Positions 1 through 8,756 are shown, numbered from the stretch's first letter. The stretch is DNA of 64,000 nt from Bacteroidota bacterium (GCA_018267655.1 JAFDYB010000007.1:62001-126000), one strand, 5' to 3'. Program-made: numbers and translations. The notes: a model not told the origin generated them from the sequence alone.

Positions 1-1
1 G

Positions 2-2275
2 AATAAGAACAGCGGCTTTTTAGAGATAGAAAATTTTGATGATTTTTTGTATCAACTATACGTTGGGAAAAAATTGAAAAATGAAGAAGTAGACAAAATA
101 GCCGAAGCACTTTTCGAGAAACGTCAACCATTTAAAGCAAAGCAGGCTACTCCGCAGTCCTTTGCCCCTTTAAAATTAAATTGCTTCAAAATTATTTCTA
201 TACCCAAAAATATTTATTCTTCACAAACGAAAATTAAAACTTGGAAGGAGTTAAATGCCTTTAAGGAAGGGAAAGACATGATTGTTGCTCCATCACGAGG
301 TAAAACATATTTCTTTGGTGATCTTGAAAAGATAAAAGGATATTGTAAGGAAATATTAGAAAAGGAAATCGAAATAGAAGACGTCAAAAATGAGTGGCTT
401 CGAAATGAAGATTCATTCTTTAAGAGTATGCTTTATGATTTAATCGAAGCAGCCCTCAAAGAAAAATTAGGATTAATCTGTACACGAAAGAAAAGTGGAA
501 CAAAGAAATTTTATTCTCCAAGTCATACCATTGCCACAGATAACAGTAACTACGTTACATTTGAAGCCATTGAAATTCAATTAAACTATTTAAACGATCA
601 ATTATGGATTAATCTTATGCCATGTGTTGAAGCGATTTCAAAAAGACAGCCGGAAAATCGCTTATCTAAGCAGGCTTTGGCAAACAAAATACTATCTCAA
701 CGATACAACCAACAATACAATGGAACTTTAAAATTTTGGAATGATTTGTTTACTCAGGCGTTTGGAAGTCCAATGGAATTAAAATATTTCGGGTTCTCTA
801 TACAGGTAAATGCCTTAAACGCCTTTGCAGGTGCAAAAATAAACGAGAAAATAACATCTTTTGAAGGAGCATTTAATTTAGTAGAACCAAAGCTGAAATT
901 CAATCTATCGGACAATAATTATTCTACAATTCACCCATTAAAAGGATTAAAGGATTTTTATCCTTTAGATTATTCTTTTACCACTGATCACAATCTTAAA
1001 AGCACATTAAAGCTTGCTATAATCAGCCCTGATGATAAGTTTGATTTGCTGATTAAACAATTGAATTTACTAAAATCAAATGTCCCAATTAAATCAGAGC
1101 GTGAGTACTTAATTGATTATCCGGGATTCGATACCGTTTATCAAAAGTATATTGATTTTCCAGTTAGCAGCACAAGTGAACTTTGTTCTCTTATAAAAAG
1201 TTCAGAAGTATCGAGCATGAATATTCAGCAGTTCTATGATTTGATAAAAAGGAAAATTGATTACTTCGATTCCATCAAGGGTGATTTCAATCTTATCATC
1301 TTATACATACCTAAAGCGTGGGAAAGATTCAGAGAACAAAAAACTGACAATTTTTATTTCGACTTGCACGATTCTGTTAAACTCTATTGCGCTAAAAAGC
1401 ACATCAAGGTTCAATTTATTGAAGAGAAATCCTTGAACTACTTTGATCAATCCAAAGTTCAATGGTGGTTATCACTCGGACTCTATACGAAGTCCAATGG
1501 AATCCCTTGGATGTTGGAAGCTTCTAACGATTCGTCCGCCTATGTTGGATTAGGATTTGCGATAAAGAAGACAGCGACTAAAAACAAAGTTGTTATGGGT
1601 TGTAGCCAAATTTTTGATTCAACTGGTCAAGGATTGCGATTTATGCTTCAGCCCTTAAACAATCCGGTTATTCGTGGGAAGAATCCATTTATGAGCAAAG
1701 AAGATGCACGGAGAATAATGTTGAAACTTCGTGAATCATATAATAGACTTGATACTAACGGCAAACTTGAAAAAATTGTAATACACAAAACAACATACTT
1801 TACAAGGGATGAGATGGAAGGAATTGGGCAAGCATTGGAAGGTGTTCCTCAAATTGAATTATTACAAATTCAAGAACTTCATTCATGGAGAGGAATTCAA
1901 GGTGCGTATGACGCAAGCGGTAAACCAATAATACACAGCTATCCAGTTAAGAGAGGAACGACAGTTCAACTTGACAATCATAGTTTTTTGCTTTGGACAC
2001 ATGGCAATGTAACGGATTCATCGTTAAACGGCGCAAATTATTATCAAGGAAAAAGAGGGATTCCTGCTCCGTTGTTAGTTAAAAGGTTCAGGGGATTTGA
2101 CAGTATAGAAACTACTGCAAATGAGATATTGAGTTTAACTAAAATGAATTGGAATGGTGGGGAACTTTACAAAAAAACACCTGTAACACTTGAGTTCTCA
2201 AAAAGATTGTCTCAAATGTCAAAACAAGATGAACAATTAAACAACACACCTTACGATTTTAGATTTTTTATATAA
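2..2275 (+). CDS. Long prokaryotic Argonaute (long-B-like, catalytically inactive), 5' truncated
   Basis: The frame is open to the left edge, so the N-terminus lies outside the window; the first in-window start-like codon is a TTG at 47 and is probably internal. The last ~330 residues look like MID plus PIWI: a MID segment with a HDSVK motif followed by a Q-containing strand, then WWLSLGLYTKSNGIPW, then the PIWI strands. The first catalytic Asp position reads YVGLGFA (Gly for Asp), the HRDG-like second site reads IHKTTY, and the C-terminal segment reads PVTLEFSKRLS without the usual His/Asp. It should therefore bind a guide and target without slicing, as known for long-B pAgos. It is joined to the downstream HsdR gene by a TAATG overlap, so co-translation is likely. 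Family confidence is high; the subclass and inactivity are inferred from motif reading. Confidence 0.85.
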   Translation, partial: NKNSGFLEIENFDDFLYQLYVGKKLKNEEVDKIAEALFEKRQPFKAKQATPQSFAPLKLNCFKIISIPKNIYSSQTKIKTWKELNAFKEGKDMIVAPSRGKTYFFGDLEKIKGYCKEILEKEIEIEDVKNEWLRNEDSFFKSMLYDLIEAALKEKLGLICTRKKSGTKKFYSPSHTIATDNSNYVTFEAIEIQLNYLNDQLWINLMPCVEAISKRQPENRLSKQALANKILSQRYNQQYNGTLKFWNDLFTQAFGSPMELKYFGFSIQVNALNAFAGAKINEKITSFEGAFNLVEPKLKFNLSDNNYSTIHPLKGLKDFYPLDYSFTTDHNLKSTLKLAIISPDDKFDLLIKQLNLLKSNVPIKSEREYLIDYPGFDTVYQKYIDFPVSSTSELCSLIKSSEVSSMNIQQFYDLIKRKIDYFDSIKGDFNLIILYIPKAWERFREQKTDNFYFDLHDSVKLYCAKKHIKVQFIEEKSLNYFDQSKVQWWLSLGLYTKSNGIPWMLEASNDSSAYVGLGFAIKKTATKNKVVMGCSQIFDSTGQGLRFMLQPLNNPVIRGKNPFMSKEDARRIMLKLRESYNRLDTNGKLEKIVIHKTTYFTRDEMEGIGQALEGVPQIELLQIQELHSWRGIQGAYDASGKPIIHSYPVKRGTTVQLDNHSFLLWTHGNVTDSSLNGANYYQGKRGIPAPLLVKRFRGFDSIETTANEILSLTKMNWNGGELYKKTPVTLEFSKRLSQMSKQDEQLNNTPYDFRFFI

Positions 2276-5200
2276 TGGGAAATTATCAAGAAATAAATGA
2301 TTCGCAAACTCCAGCGTTAAAGCTACTTCAAAAGCTTGGCTGGAAATATATATCTCCTGAAATGACAGAAGTTCAACGAGGCGGTATTTTAAGTAGCGTA
2401 TTATTAGAGGGAGTTTTAGAAGAGAGACTTAAAGAGATAAATAGCTTTGAGTACAAAGGCAGCAGTTATAAATTTTCTGAAGGTAACATTCATGCCGCCA
2501 TTCACACATTGAAGAATTTACCGGATGAAGGTTTAGTTAGAACTAATGAAAAAGCTTTTGATTTATTGACTCTTGGAAAAAGCTACGAAGAGACTATACA
2601 AGGTGATAAAAAAAGTTTCACCATTAAGTATATTGATTGGGTTAACATCGATAATAACGTCTTTCACATAACGGATGAGTATGTTGTTGAAGGGATAAAT
2701 GACACAAGAAGACCTGATTTAGTTCTTTTTGTAAATGGAATACCATTTTGCATTATTGAAAATAAACGAAGAGACAAAAATGCATCCATTGATGAAAGTA
2801 TTTCTCAGCACACTCGCAATCAGGGTAAGGAACAAGGGATACCAAAGTTGTTCTATTATAATCAATTGCTTTTAGCAGTACAACCAAATGAGTTAAAGTA
2901 TGGTGCTATTGATACAAAGCCAAAATTTTGGAGTTATTGGCAAGAGCCTGAAGATATTGAGGCTAAAGTAAAAAGCATTATTAATTCAACAATAAACGGT
3001 ATTCAGAAAGAAGACAGATTACCGACAGAACAGGATCGTGTCTTGTTCTCTCTATGTAGTATAGAGAGATTAATGGAGTTGGTTTTCAAATTTACTTTAT
3101 ACGATGGGGGTGTAAAGAAAATCACACGGTATCAACAGTTTTCTGCTGTTAAACATTCCATTCAAAGAATTAAGGAATTCACAAATGATGGGCAGAGAAA
3201 AGGTGGAGTGATTTGGCATACTCAAGGAAGTGGAAAATCATTAACTATGGTAATGCTTGCTAAAAGCATTGCATTAGAAAAGGAAGTTGTTAATGCTCGA
3301 ATTATTATAGTTACAGATAGAGTTGATTTAGACAAGCAAATATCTAATACTTTCCATTCATGCGGTAAAGAAGCTATTCGAGCTAAAAGTGGAAATCATT
3401 TAATTGAACTATTAAATGAGTCAGGTGTTGAAATCATCACAACGGTAATTGATAAGTTTGAAAGTGCATTGAATAGAAAGGATTTCAACAACGATTCATC
3501 AAACATTTTTGTTTTAGTTGATGAGAGTCACAGAAGTCAATACGGTTCTACGCATGCTAAAATGAAACGTGTATTACCTAAAGCTTGTTATATTGGCTTT
3601 ACCGGAACACCTTTGTTGAAAAAAGATAAGAGTACTGCTGACAAGTTTGGTGGCTTTATTGATAAATACACCATTAACCAAGCGGTAAAGGATAAGGCTG
3701 TCGTTCCGCTTCTATACGAAGGAAGATCAGCAAAGCTTACGGTTAATCAAGGACAGATTGATAGAGGCTTTGATCGTTTAGCAGAACCTTTAAACGAATA
3801 TCAAACAAAGGACTTAAAAAAGAAATTCTCGTCTATAACAGAGATATACAAATCGCAACAGGTAGTTGAGGAGATTGCTTTTGATATTTCTGAACACTTC
3901 TGTAAAAATGTAAAGGGAACAAAATTCAAAGCAATGTTGGCTGTTCCATTAAAAGCAACAGCCATGCAATATCAAAAGTATTTTGAAGATCAAACTAATC
4001 CTTCACTTAAAATCAACACGGCTGTTATCATCTCTGCACCTGATTCACGAGAAGATCATGAGGAGGTTGATGAAGAGCCAAATGACGAAGTACAAAAGTT
4101 TTGGAAACGTATTGTTACTAGAAATGGAACACCTGAGCAATACGAAGAATCTGTAATTCACAAATTCAAGCAAGATGATGATGAAGTTGAATTACTGATT
4201 GTCGTGAGTAAATTATTAACCGGATTTGATTCGCCAAACTGCGCTTATCTATACATAGCAAAACCATTAGCGGAACATAATTTATTGCAAGCGATTGCTC
4301 GTGTTAACCGATTAAAAGAAGGCAAAGACTTCGGTTTCATTATTGATTATGTCGGTATTCTTGGTCAACTTGATTCTGCATTAACTAAATACAGTGCCTT
4401 ACAGGAATTTGATGAAGAGGATTTAGTAGGTACGGTTGTAAATGTAACTGATGAAATTAAAAAGATCGGTCAGCGACACTCAGAACTTTGGGATGTGTTT
4501 AAAGAAGTTAAAAACAAAAAGGATATTGAAGCATTGGAGCGATTCCTTGCGCCAAAAGATATCCGAGATTTGTTCATTGAAAAGTTAACTGCATTTGCGA
4601 AGAACTTACAAGTTGCATTATCTACCGATGAGTTCTACAAACTTGTTGAAGAGAAACAAATCAAACATTATTTAGCAGATCTAAAATTCTTTCAAGGCTT
4701 GCGAGCTTCTATTTCATTGAGGTATGCGGATAAAATCAGTTATAAAGAATACGAATCACGAGTAAGAAAATTATTGGATACCTATATTGGAACAGAAGGT
4801 GTTGAGCAAATAACTGAATCCATTAATATTTTTGATGAGGAGTTATTTAAAAAAGAAGTTGAAAGAGTCACAGGCTCTGTGGCATCTAAAGCTGATGCAA
4901 TCGCTTATAAAATGAAAAAGGTTATAAGTGAGAAAATGGATGAAGACCCGGTGTTTTACAAAAAGTTCTCTCAATTGATTGATGAAACAATTAAGGCATT
5001 CCTTGACAAACGTTTAACTGAAGGGCAATATTTAGAAGCTATTCTGAAAAGCAGAGATAGTTTGGTAAAAGGATCATCTGATGGCACTCCTTCGGTGTTG
5101 AATGGAAAGCCTGAAGCAAGAGCTTTCTACGGAATATTAACTGAGAATATCTTGCCACCTAGTATTGAGCCAATACCAAGCAATATATTAGATTCCTTGG

Positions 5201-5406
5201 CGCAGATGGGAATTGAAATTAATGACATCATTCAAAGGCTTACTATTAGAGATTGGAAACGAAATGAAGATGTTCAGAAGCAAATGAAGAATGATTTGGA
5301 AGATTACCTTTTGGAAAAAAGACGAGATTTAGGCATAGAGATATCATTCACTCAAATTGACAATGTTTTGGAAGAAGTGTTGAAGGTGGCAAAACATAAA
5401 TTTTAA
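2275..5406 (+). CDS. hsdR: Type I restriction enzyme R subunit (HsdR), nuclease-helicase
   Basis: This is the DNA translocase and nuclease subunit of a type I restriction system. Domain order: an N-terminal HsdR nuclease with a PD-ExK pattern (D148 in RPDLV, E162 and K164 in ENK), then a superfamily 2 motor with Walker A GSGKS at about 318-322, a DESH Walker B, a GFTGTP motif III-like element and an ARVNR motif VI, then a helical C-terminus. At 1043 aa it is the normal length for the family. It starts on the last base of the Argonaute stop codon (TAATG) and overlaps the metallopeptidase gene the same way. No hsdM or hsdS is visible; they may lie left of the window or be absent. All motor and nuclease residues I can identify look intact. 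Confidence 0.93.
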   Translation: MGNYQEINDSQTPALKLLQKLGWKYISPEMTEVQRGGILSSVLLEGVLEERLKEINSFEYKGSSYKFSEGNIHAAIHTLKNLPDEGLVRTNEKAFDLLTLGKSYEETIQGDKKSFTIKYIDWVNIDNNVFHITDEYVVEGINDTRRPDLVLFVNGIPFCIIENKRRDKNASIDESISQHTRNQGKEQGIPKLFYYNQLLLAVQPNELKYGAIDTKPKFWSYWQEPEDIEAKVKSIINSTINGIQKEDRLPTEQDRVLFSLCSIERLMELVFKFTLYDGGVKKITRYQQFSAVKHSIQRIKEFTNDGQRKGGVIWHTQGSGKSLTMVMLAKSIALEKEVVNARIIIVTDRVDLDKQISNTFHSCGKEAIRAKSGNHLIELLNESGVEIITTVIDKFESALNRKDFNNDSSNIFVLVDESHRSQYGSTHAKMKRVLPKACYIGFTGTPLLKKDKSTADKFGGFIDKYTINQAVKDKAVVPLLYEGRSAKLTVNQGQIDRGFDRLAEPLNEYQTKDLKKKFSSITEIYKSQQVVEEIAFDISEHFCKNVKGTKFKAMLAVPLKATAMQYQKYFEDQTNPSLKINTAVIISAPDSREDHEEVDEEPNDEVQKFWKRIVTRNGTPEQYEESVIHKFKQDDDEVELLIVVSKLLTGFDSPNCAYLYIAKPLAEHNLLQAIARVNRLKEGKDFGFIIDYVGILGQLDSALTKYSALQEFDEEDLVGTVVNVTDEIKKIGQRHSELWDVFKEVKNKKDIEALERFLAPKDIRDLFIEKLTAFAKNLQVALSTDEFYKLVEEKQIKHYLADLKFFQGLRASISLRYADKISYKEYESRVRKLLDTYIGTEGVEQITESINIFDEELFKKEVERVTGSVASKADAIAYKMKKVISEKMDEDPVFYKKFSQLIDETIKAFLDKRLTEGQYLEAILKSRDSLVKGSSDGTPSVLNGKPEARAFYGILTENILPPSIEPIPSNILDSLAQMGIEINDIIQRLTIRDWKRNEDVQKQMKNDLEDYLLEKRRDLGIEISFTQIDNVLEEVLKVAKHKF

Positions 5407-6116
5407 TGGAAGAGTTTATTCAAGATTCAGAAGTTCAGTACGGAACAACAACTATAAAGTATAAGGTACATTTTAGTACTCGTAAAACATTAGGAATTGA
5501 GGTTCATCCTGATCAAACAATTAAGGTTGTTGCTCCAAACGGAGCTTCTCTTAAGCGCATTGCAGAAAAAGTAGAGAATAAAGCACCATGGATACAAAAG
5601 CAAGTTAGGAAGTTTAAAAAGATAGAGAAATTAGAACCAGCAAAGGAATATGTAAGCGGTGAAAATGTGTTCTATTTAGGCAGGCAATATCGCCTAAAGG
5701 TTATTAAAGGCGCTCAAAGTGTTAAATTGATCGGGAAGTATCTTAAACTAACAACACCTGACAAAGAAGATAAAAGATTGTCATCTGATTTGATTAATAA
5801 ATGGTACTCAGATCATGCTCAAATAAAATTAAACGAAAGGTTTGAGAAGTATAATTACATTCTAAAGCAAGAAAAGATCAAGTTTAATAAACTACAAATC
5901 AAATCAATAAATAAAAGATGGGGAAGTTGTACAAAACTTGGAACAATAACTTTAAATCCGGAATTAATAAAAGTTCCAGTTAACTGTATTGATTATGTGA
6001 TAATTCACGAAATCTGCCATCTTAAATACCTGAATCACAGTCCAAAATTTTTTCGACTTTTAGAAAAATATATACCTAATTGGCGATCTGTTCAAGAAAA
6101 ACTTAATATGTTTTAA
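5406..6116 (+). CDS. YgjP/DUF45-type M48-like metallopeptidase
   Basis: A 236-aa member of the YgjP-like metallopeptidase family, with the conserved RWGSC block at 171-175 and the zinc motif HEICH at 201-205, followed by the LNHSPKFF block that carries a third ligand. These small proteins commonly sit directly after hsdR in type I restriction loci, and their role there is not well defined. The start codon overlaps the hsdR stop (TAATG), making a coupled three-gene unit with the Argonaute. All metal ligands appear intact, unlike those of the ImmA-like protein downstream. Confidence 0.9.
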   Translation: MEEFIQDSEVQYGTTTIKYKVHFSTRKTLGIEVHPDQTIKVVAPNGASLKRIAEKVENKAPWIQKQVRKFKKIEKLEPAKEYVSGENVFYLGRQYRLKVIKGAQSVKLIGKYLKLTTPDKEDKRLSSDLINKWYSDHAQIKLNERFEKYNYILKQEKIKFNKLQIKSINKRWGSCTKLGTITLNPELIKVPVNCIDYVIIHEICHLKYLNHSPKFFRLLEKYIPNWRSVQEKLNMF

Positions 6117-6170
6117 AACGTTGATATACAATACATTGAGATTTTAGTTGGTAATTTATGTGCAATATAT

Positions 6171-6201
6171 TTTGCATAATTGCAGAATATTTATACTTTT
6201 G
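6171..6201 (+). promoter_or_regulatory. Bacteroidota-type promoter of the XRE-ImmA gene with inverted repeat
   Basis: TTTG at 6171-6174 and TACTTTTG at 6194-6201 are separated by 19 bp, matching the Bacteroidota -33/-7 pattern. An inverted repeat TGCAAT (6161-6166) / ATTGCA (6179-6184) straddles the -33 box, where a repressor such as the downstream XRE protein could act. The operator role is inferred. Confidence 0.65.
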
Positions 6202-6231
6202 ATATGCAGTTGAATCGAAAGTATAAGACAG

Positions 6232-7266
6232 ATGAATGCACTCAAATTGAATCCAAAAATGTTAACGGTTGCTCGTGAAAGCAGAGGACTAACTCAAGCT
6301 GAACTAGCAGAGAAACTTAACCTCTCGGCATCTAATGTTAGCCGAATGGAACAGGATTATATTGAGATAACTTCGTCAAATCTAAATTCGATAATTACTG
6401 TTTTAAATTACCCGGAGGAATTCTTCTATCAAGAAGGAGAAACCTTACCTCCTGCTCTTGCTTTGCGTAAGCGCAATATAGTAGCGCAGAAAATAATGGT
6501 TCCGATTGAGGCACAAGTAAACATCTATCGTTTAAACGTAGAAAAGCTTATTAAAGCAATTAATTATCCTGAGATTAGTTTACCTGTACTTGACATCGAG
6601 AAGTTAGGATCGCCTGCGGAAGCTGCACGTAAGCTGCGTAAGCTTTGGAAAATTGAAAAAGGTATTATCCCAAATCTGACACAAGTATTAGAAGAGAATG
6701 GTTTATTCGTAATCAACTTTGATTTTAATACCGACCGTGTAGATGGAATGAGCATTTTAGCGAATGGAAAATTCCCGATTATATTTTCTAATAAGAGAAG
6801 CCTTGGAGATCGTCAACGATTTACTTTGGCTTATGAATTAGGGCATTTAGTGATGCACCTGCAAACCAATCCATCCTTTACAAGAGATATTAGTCATGAA
6901 GCAAATGAGTTTGCTGCTGAATTTCTAATGCCGGAGAAGGATATCAAAGGAGATTTTAAAGATGGCGTAAATTTAAATGTCTTAGCAGATTTAAAACGCA
7001 AATGGAAACTCTCCATGCAAGCTCTACTTTACAGAGCAAATGATATCGGTGTAATTACCGACAATCAAAAAAGGTATTTGATTAATCTTTTTAACTCAAT
7101 GAACATCAGGAGAAGAGAGCCTTCGGAATTGGATATACCAAGAGAGAACCCCATGAAGTTGAGAGATTTGATTACCAATTACAAAAACAAACAAAGATTA
7201 AATGTAAAACAACTCGCTTTGTTTTTTAATTCAAGCGAAGATGAGTTTTTAAGTAAGTATTCTTAG
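6232..7266 (+). CDS. XRE-family regulator fused to ImmA/IrrE-like domain with degenerate zinc motif
   Basis: Residues about 8-65 form a Cro/C1-type helix-turn-helix (LTQAELAEKLNLSASNVSRME). Residues about 150-250 form an ImmA/IrrE (COG2856-type) metallopeptidase-like fold. The expected HExxH reads YELGH at 201-205, so the first zinc-binding His is Tyr, while the downstream HEANEFAAEFLMP block is kept. Such fusions control restriction systems, toxin-antitoxin units and integrative elements, often by cleaving or sensing a partner. Loss of the His suggests a regulator that binds rather than cleaves. It has its own promoter, 116 bp after the metallopeptidase gene, and is followed by a small HTH gene and a terminator. 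It may regulate the defence operon or the adjacent virus-like element. Confidence 0.88.
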   Translation: MNALKLNPKMLTVARESRGLTQAELAEKLNLSASNVSRMEQDYIEITSSNLNSIITVLNYPEEFFYQEGETLPPALALRKRNIVAQKIMVPIEAQVNIYRLNVEKLIKAINYPEISLPVLDIEKLGSPAEAARKLRKLWKIEKGIIPNLTQVLEENGLFVINFDFNTDRVDGMSILANGKFPIIFSNKRSLGDRQRFTLAYELGHLVMHLQTNPSFTRDISHEANEFAAEFLMPEKDIKGDFKDGVNLNVLADLKRKWKLSMQALLYRANDIGVITDNQKRYLINLFNSMNIRRREPSELDIPRENPMKLRDLITNYKNKQRLNVKQLALFFNSSEDEFLSKYS

Positions 7267-7294
7267 CTAGTAACAATTTGATATAGAAAGGGAC

Positions 7295-7498
7295 ATGAGT
7301 ATCACGACAGATAAATTTGATTTAAAGGCTTCCACAAAAAAAGAGATGGCAGCAATTTATGGTGTTTCCGTTAGAACATTTAACACATGGTTAAAACCAT
7401 TTGAAGAAAAAGTAGGAGAAAAAAGAGGTCGCTATTATACAGTGAACCAAGTTGCAACCATCATTGAACTTATCGGTTTACCCGGTACAATGCATTAA
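7295..7498 (+). CDS. Small helix-turn-helix protein (paralogue of 8547-8756)
   Basis: A 67-aa protein with a MerR/excisionase-like helix-turn-helix (KEMAAIYGVSVRTFNTWL) and a C-terminal YYTVNQVATIIELIGLP segment. It shares layout and many residues with the 69-aa protein at 8547-8756 (KVG.R.G.YYT..QV..I.E..GLP.T), so the two are paralogues. It lies 28 bp after the XRE-ImmA gene and is closed off by a strong terminator. A DNA-binding role is likely; the target is unknown. Confidence 0.75.
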   Translation: MSITTDKFDLKASTKKEMAAIYGVSVRTFNTWLKPFEEKVGEKRGRYYTVNQVATIIELIGLPGTMH

Positions 7499-7536
7499 TC
7501 GTATTACAATTTTATTTTCTTGAAAATTTAGTGATG

Positions 7537-7564
7537 GGTGACCGGAGTGGTCACCTTTTTATTT
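7537..7564 (+). terminator. Rho-independent terminator after the defence/regulator module
   Basis: Perfect 7-bp stem GGTGACC / GGTCACC (7537-7543, 7549-7555) with a 5-nt loop, followed by a T-run. It separates the upstream module from the virus-like operon. Confidence 0.88.
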
Positions 7565-7905
7565 TAAAATAAGTCAATCTGAAATTGTCCCTCAATCCTT
7601 CCGCATAAAACCCATGAAAATTCCTAAAAACCCCAAAAAAAATGCAAAGGAATTTCAATCTCCCCCTATTCATCCCACGGTCATCCCGAAATAATCCCGG
7701 ATAAAATCTGCATCAATTTCAAAATTAATCTTCTCTAAAATTCTTAAAGCATCTCAACAATACTAGTAGTTTGATTTAAAAAATTGAACTTCGATGCACT
7801 TAGGAGCGAATGCATGCGCTTACGTGCACTTTGCTTTAAAATTTTGCTATCATCTTCAAAATTTTGTCATCGTATTTAATTTTTTTCACTTGCATGCGCT
7901 TATAG
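7565..7905. other. Gene-free stretch, C-rich and G-poor on + strand, with local repeats
   Basis: No credible gene is present. From about 7571 to 7720 the + strand has many more C than G, with several CCC runs (CCCC, TCCCCC, ATCCCACGG, ATCCCGG), unlike the flanking genes. Rightward it turns AT-rich and carries the 12-bp direct repeats and the promoter of the next operon. It could hold control sites, an attachment site or an origin; I see no defining motif for any of these. Confidence 0.5.
7811..7902. repeat. 12-bp direct repeat pair, TGCATGCGCTTA
   Basis: TGCATGCGCTTA occurs at 7811-7822 and again at 7891-7902, exactly 80 bp apart. The second copy lies just before the operon promoter. Each copy contains the palindrome TGCATGCG/GCATGC, so both may be binding sites for a dimeric regulator. 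Confidence 0.55.
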
Positions 7906-7938
7906 GAAAGTGCCTAAAACTACTGCTGCACCTTTGTA
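7906..7938 (+). promoter_or_regulatory. Element promoter 1 (33-bp shared motif ending GCTGCACCTTTGTA)
   Basis: A 33-bp block from GAAAG to GCTGCACCTTTGTA that recurs at 8816-8848 with 26 of 33 bases identical. The CACCTTTG core resembles a Bacteroidota -7 box. The ATG of the next gene follows after about 50 nt of leader. Confidence 0.65.
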
Positions 7939-7986
7939 TCGTCAATAACAAACGACACAAAATTGTAATCATAAAAACTAAATAAA

Positions 7987-8538
7987 ATGACAGCAGTAAG
8001 AAAAATCAAAACAACATCAGCACCTTATTTAAGAGTAATAAAAGGTGGTAAATCAAGTCCAAAAAGCAACACCATTGAGAACACTTGGATTTTCATTCAC
8101 GCAGCATTGTGGTGCAATAAAGAGTTTACGAATAAAGAAGAAACACATTTTCAGAACTTAATCGCTGCACATTACACTACTGTAAAAAATCCAACAAAGG
8201 TTTTTGAAGAAATTATCGAGCGTGTATGTTTAGCAAAGCGCTATGTAAATAGAAAACGTGGACGCTATTTATCAAAACCAATTGATTGGCTAAACATTAA
8301 CTACCACAAAGGATTAGCCGGAACAGAAGGTTGGAATCAAGAAGTGTGTTTGCAACGCTTAAGCGTACCTGAATACAATAAAGGAATTACGCTACTTGCA
8401 AAATCAATAACCAAGTATCTGCAAGAGCCAACAATCAAAACGATTGTAGCAGTTCGCAAAAAACTAATTGCCCAAAAGCAATTTGATCTCCTTCAAATGT
8501 TCAACAACACAATAATCAATTTTCAAATCAATAAATAA
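7987..8538 (+). CDS. Hypothetical protein, first gene of the virus-like element
   Basis: 183 aa, basic, soluble and mostly helical, with no signal peptide or TM segment. I do not recognise the family. A central block (RKRGRYLSKPIDWLNINYHKG) is rich in basic and aromatic residues and could contact nucleic acid. It follows element promoter 1 and precedes a small HTH gene by 8 bp, which suggests an early or regulatory role rather than a structural one. It is separated from the long structural-like operon by the second promoter. Confidence 0.7.
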   Translation: MTAVRKIKTTSAPYLRVIKGGKSSPKSNTIENTWIFIHAALWCNKEFTNKEETHFQNLIAAHYTTVKNPTKVFEEIIERVCLAKRYVNRKRGRYLSKPIDWLNINYHKGLAGTEGWNQEVCLQRLSVPEYNKGITLLAKSITKYLQEPTIKTIVAVRKKLIAQKQFDLLQMFNNTIINFQINK

Positions 8539-8546
8539 AAAAGACT

Positions 8547-8756
8547 ATGGCAAAAACAGAAGTAAAATCAATCGAAGTGAGACCATACATGCCCGGTGAA
8601 TTGGCAAAACTGTATCAAGTAAGTCATCCAACAATTCTTCGATGGATCAAAGGTCTAGGAGACAAAGTTGGAAAACGTGACGGGCAATATTATACCACTA
8701 AGCAAGTAGAAATAATTTTTGAGGAGTTGGGATTACCAAAGACAATTTATTTCTAA
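8547..8756 (+). CDS. Small helix-turn-helix regulator (paralogue of 7295-7498)
   Basis: 69 aa with a MerR/excisionase-like HTH (GELAKLYQVSHPTILRWI) and a C-terminal YYTTKQVEIIFEELGLP segment. It is co-transcribed with the 183-aa protein, between the two element promoters, which fits an early regulator of the downstream operon. Similarity to the 67-aa protein before the terminator links the left module and this element. Confidence 0.75.
   Translation: MAKTEVKSIEVRPYMPGELAKLYQVSHPTILRWIKGLGDKVGKRDGQYYTTKQVEIIFEELGLPKTIYF

Noticed and set aside
7794-7985. 63-aa open reading frame before the element's first gene
   Set aside because: It overlaps the 12-bp repeats and the shared 33-bp promoter block, and its translation is a low-complexity Leu/His/Cys mix with no domain pattern.
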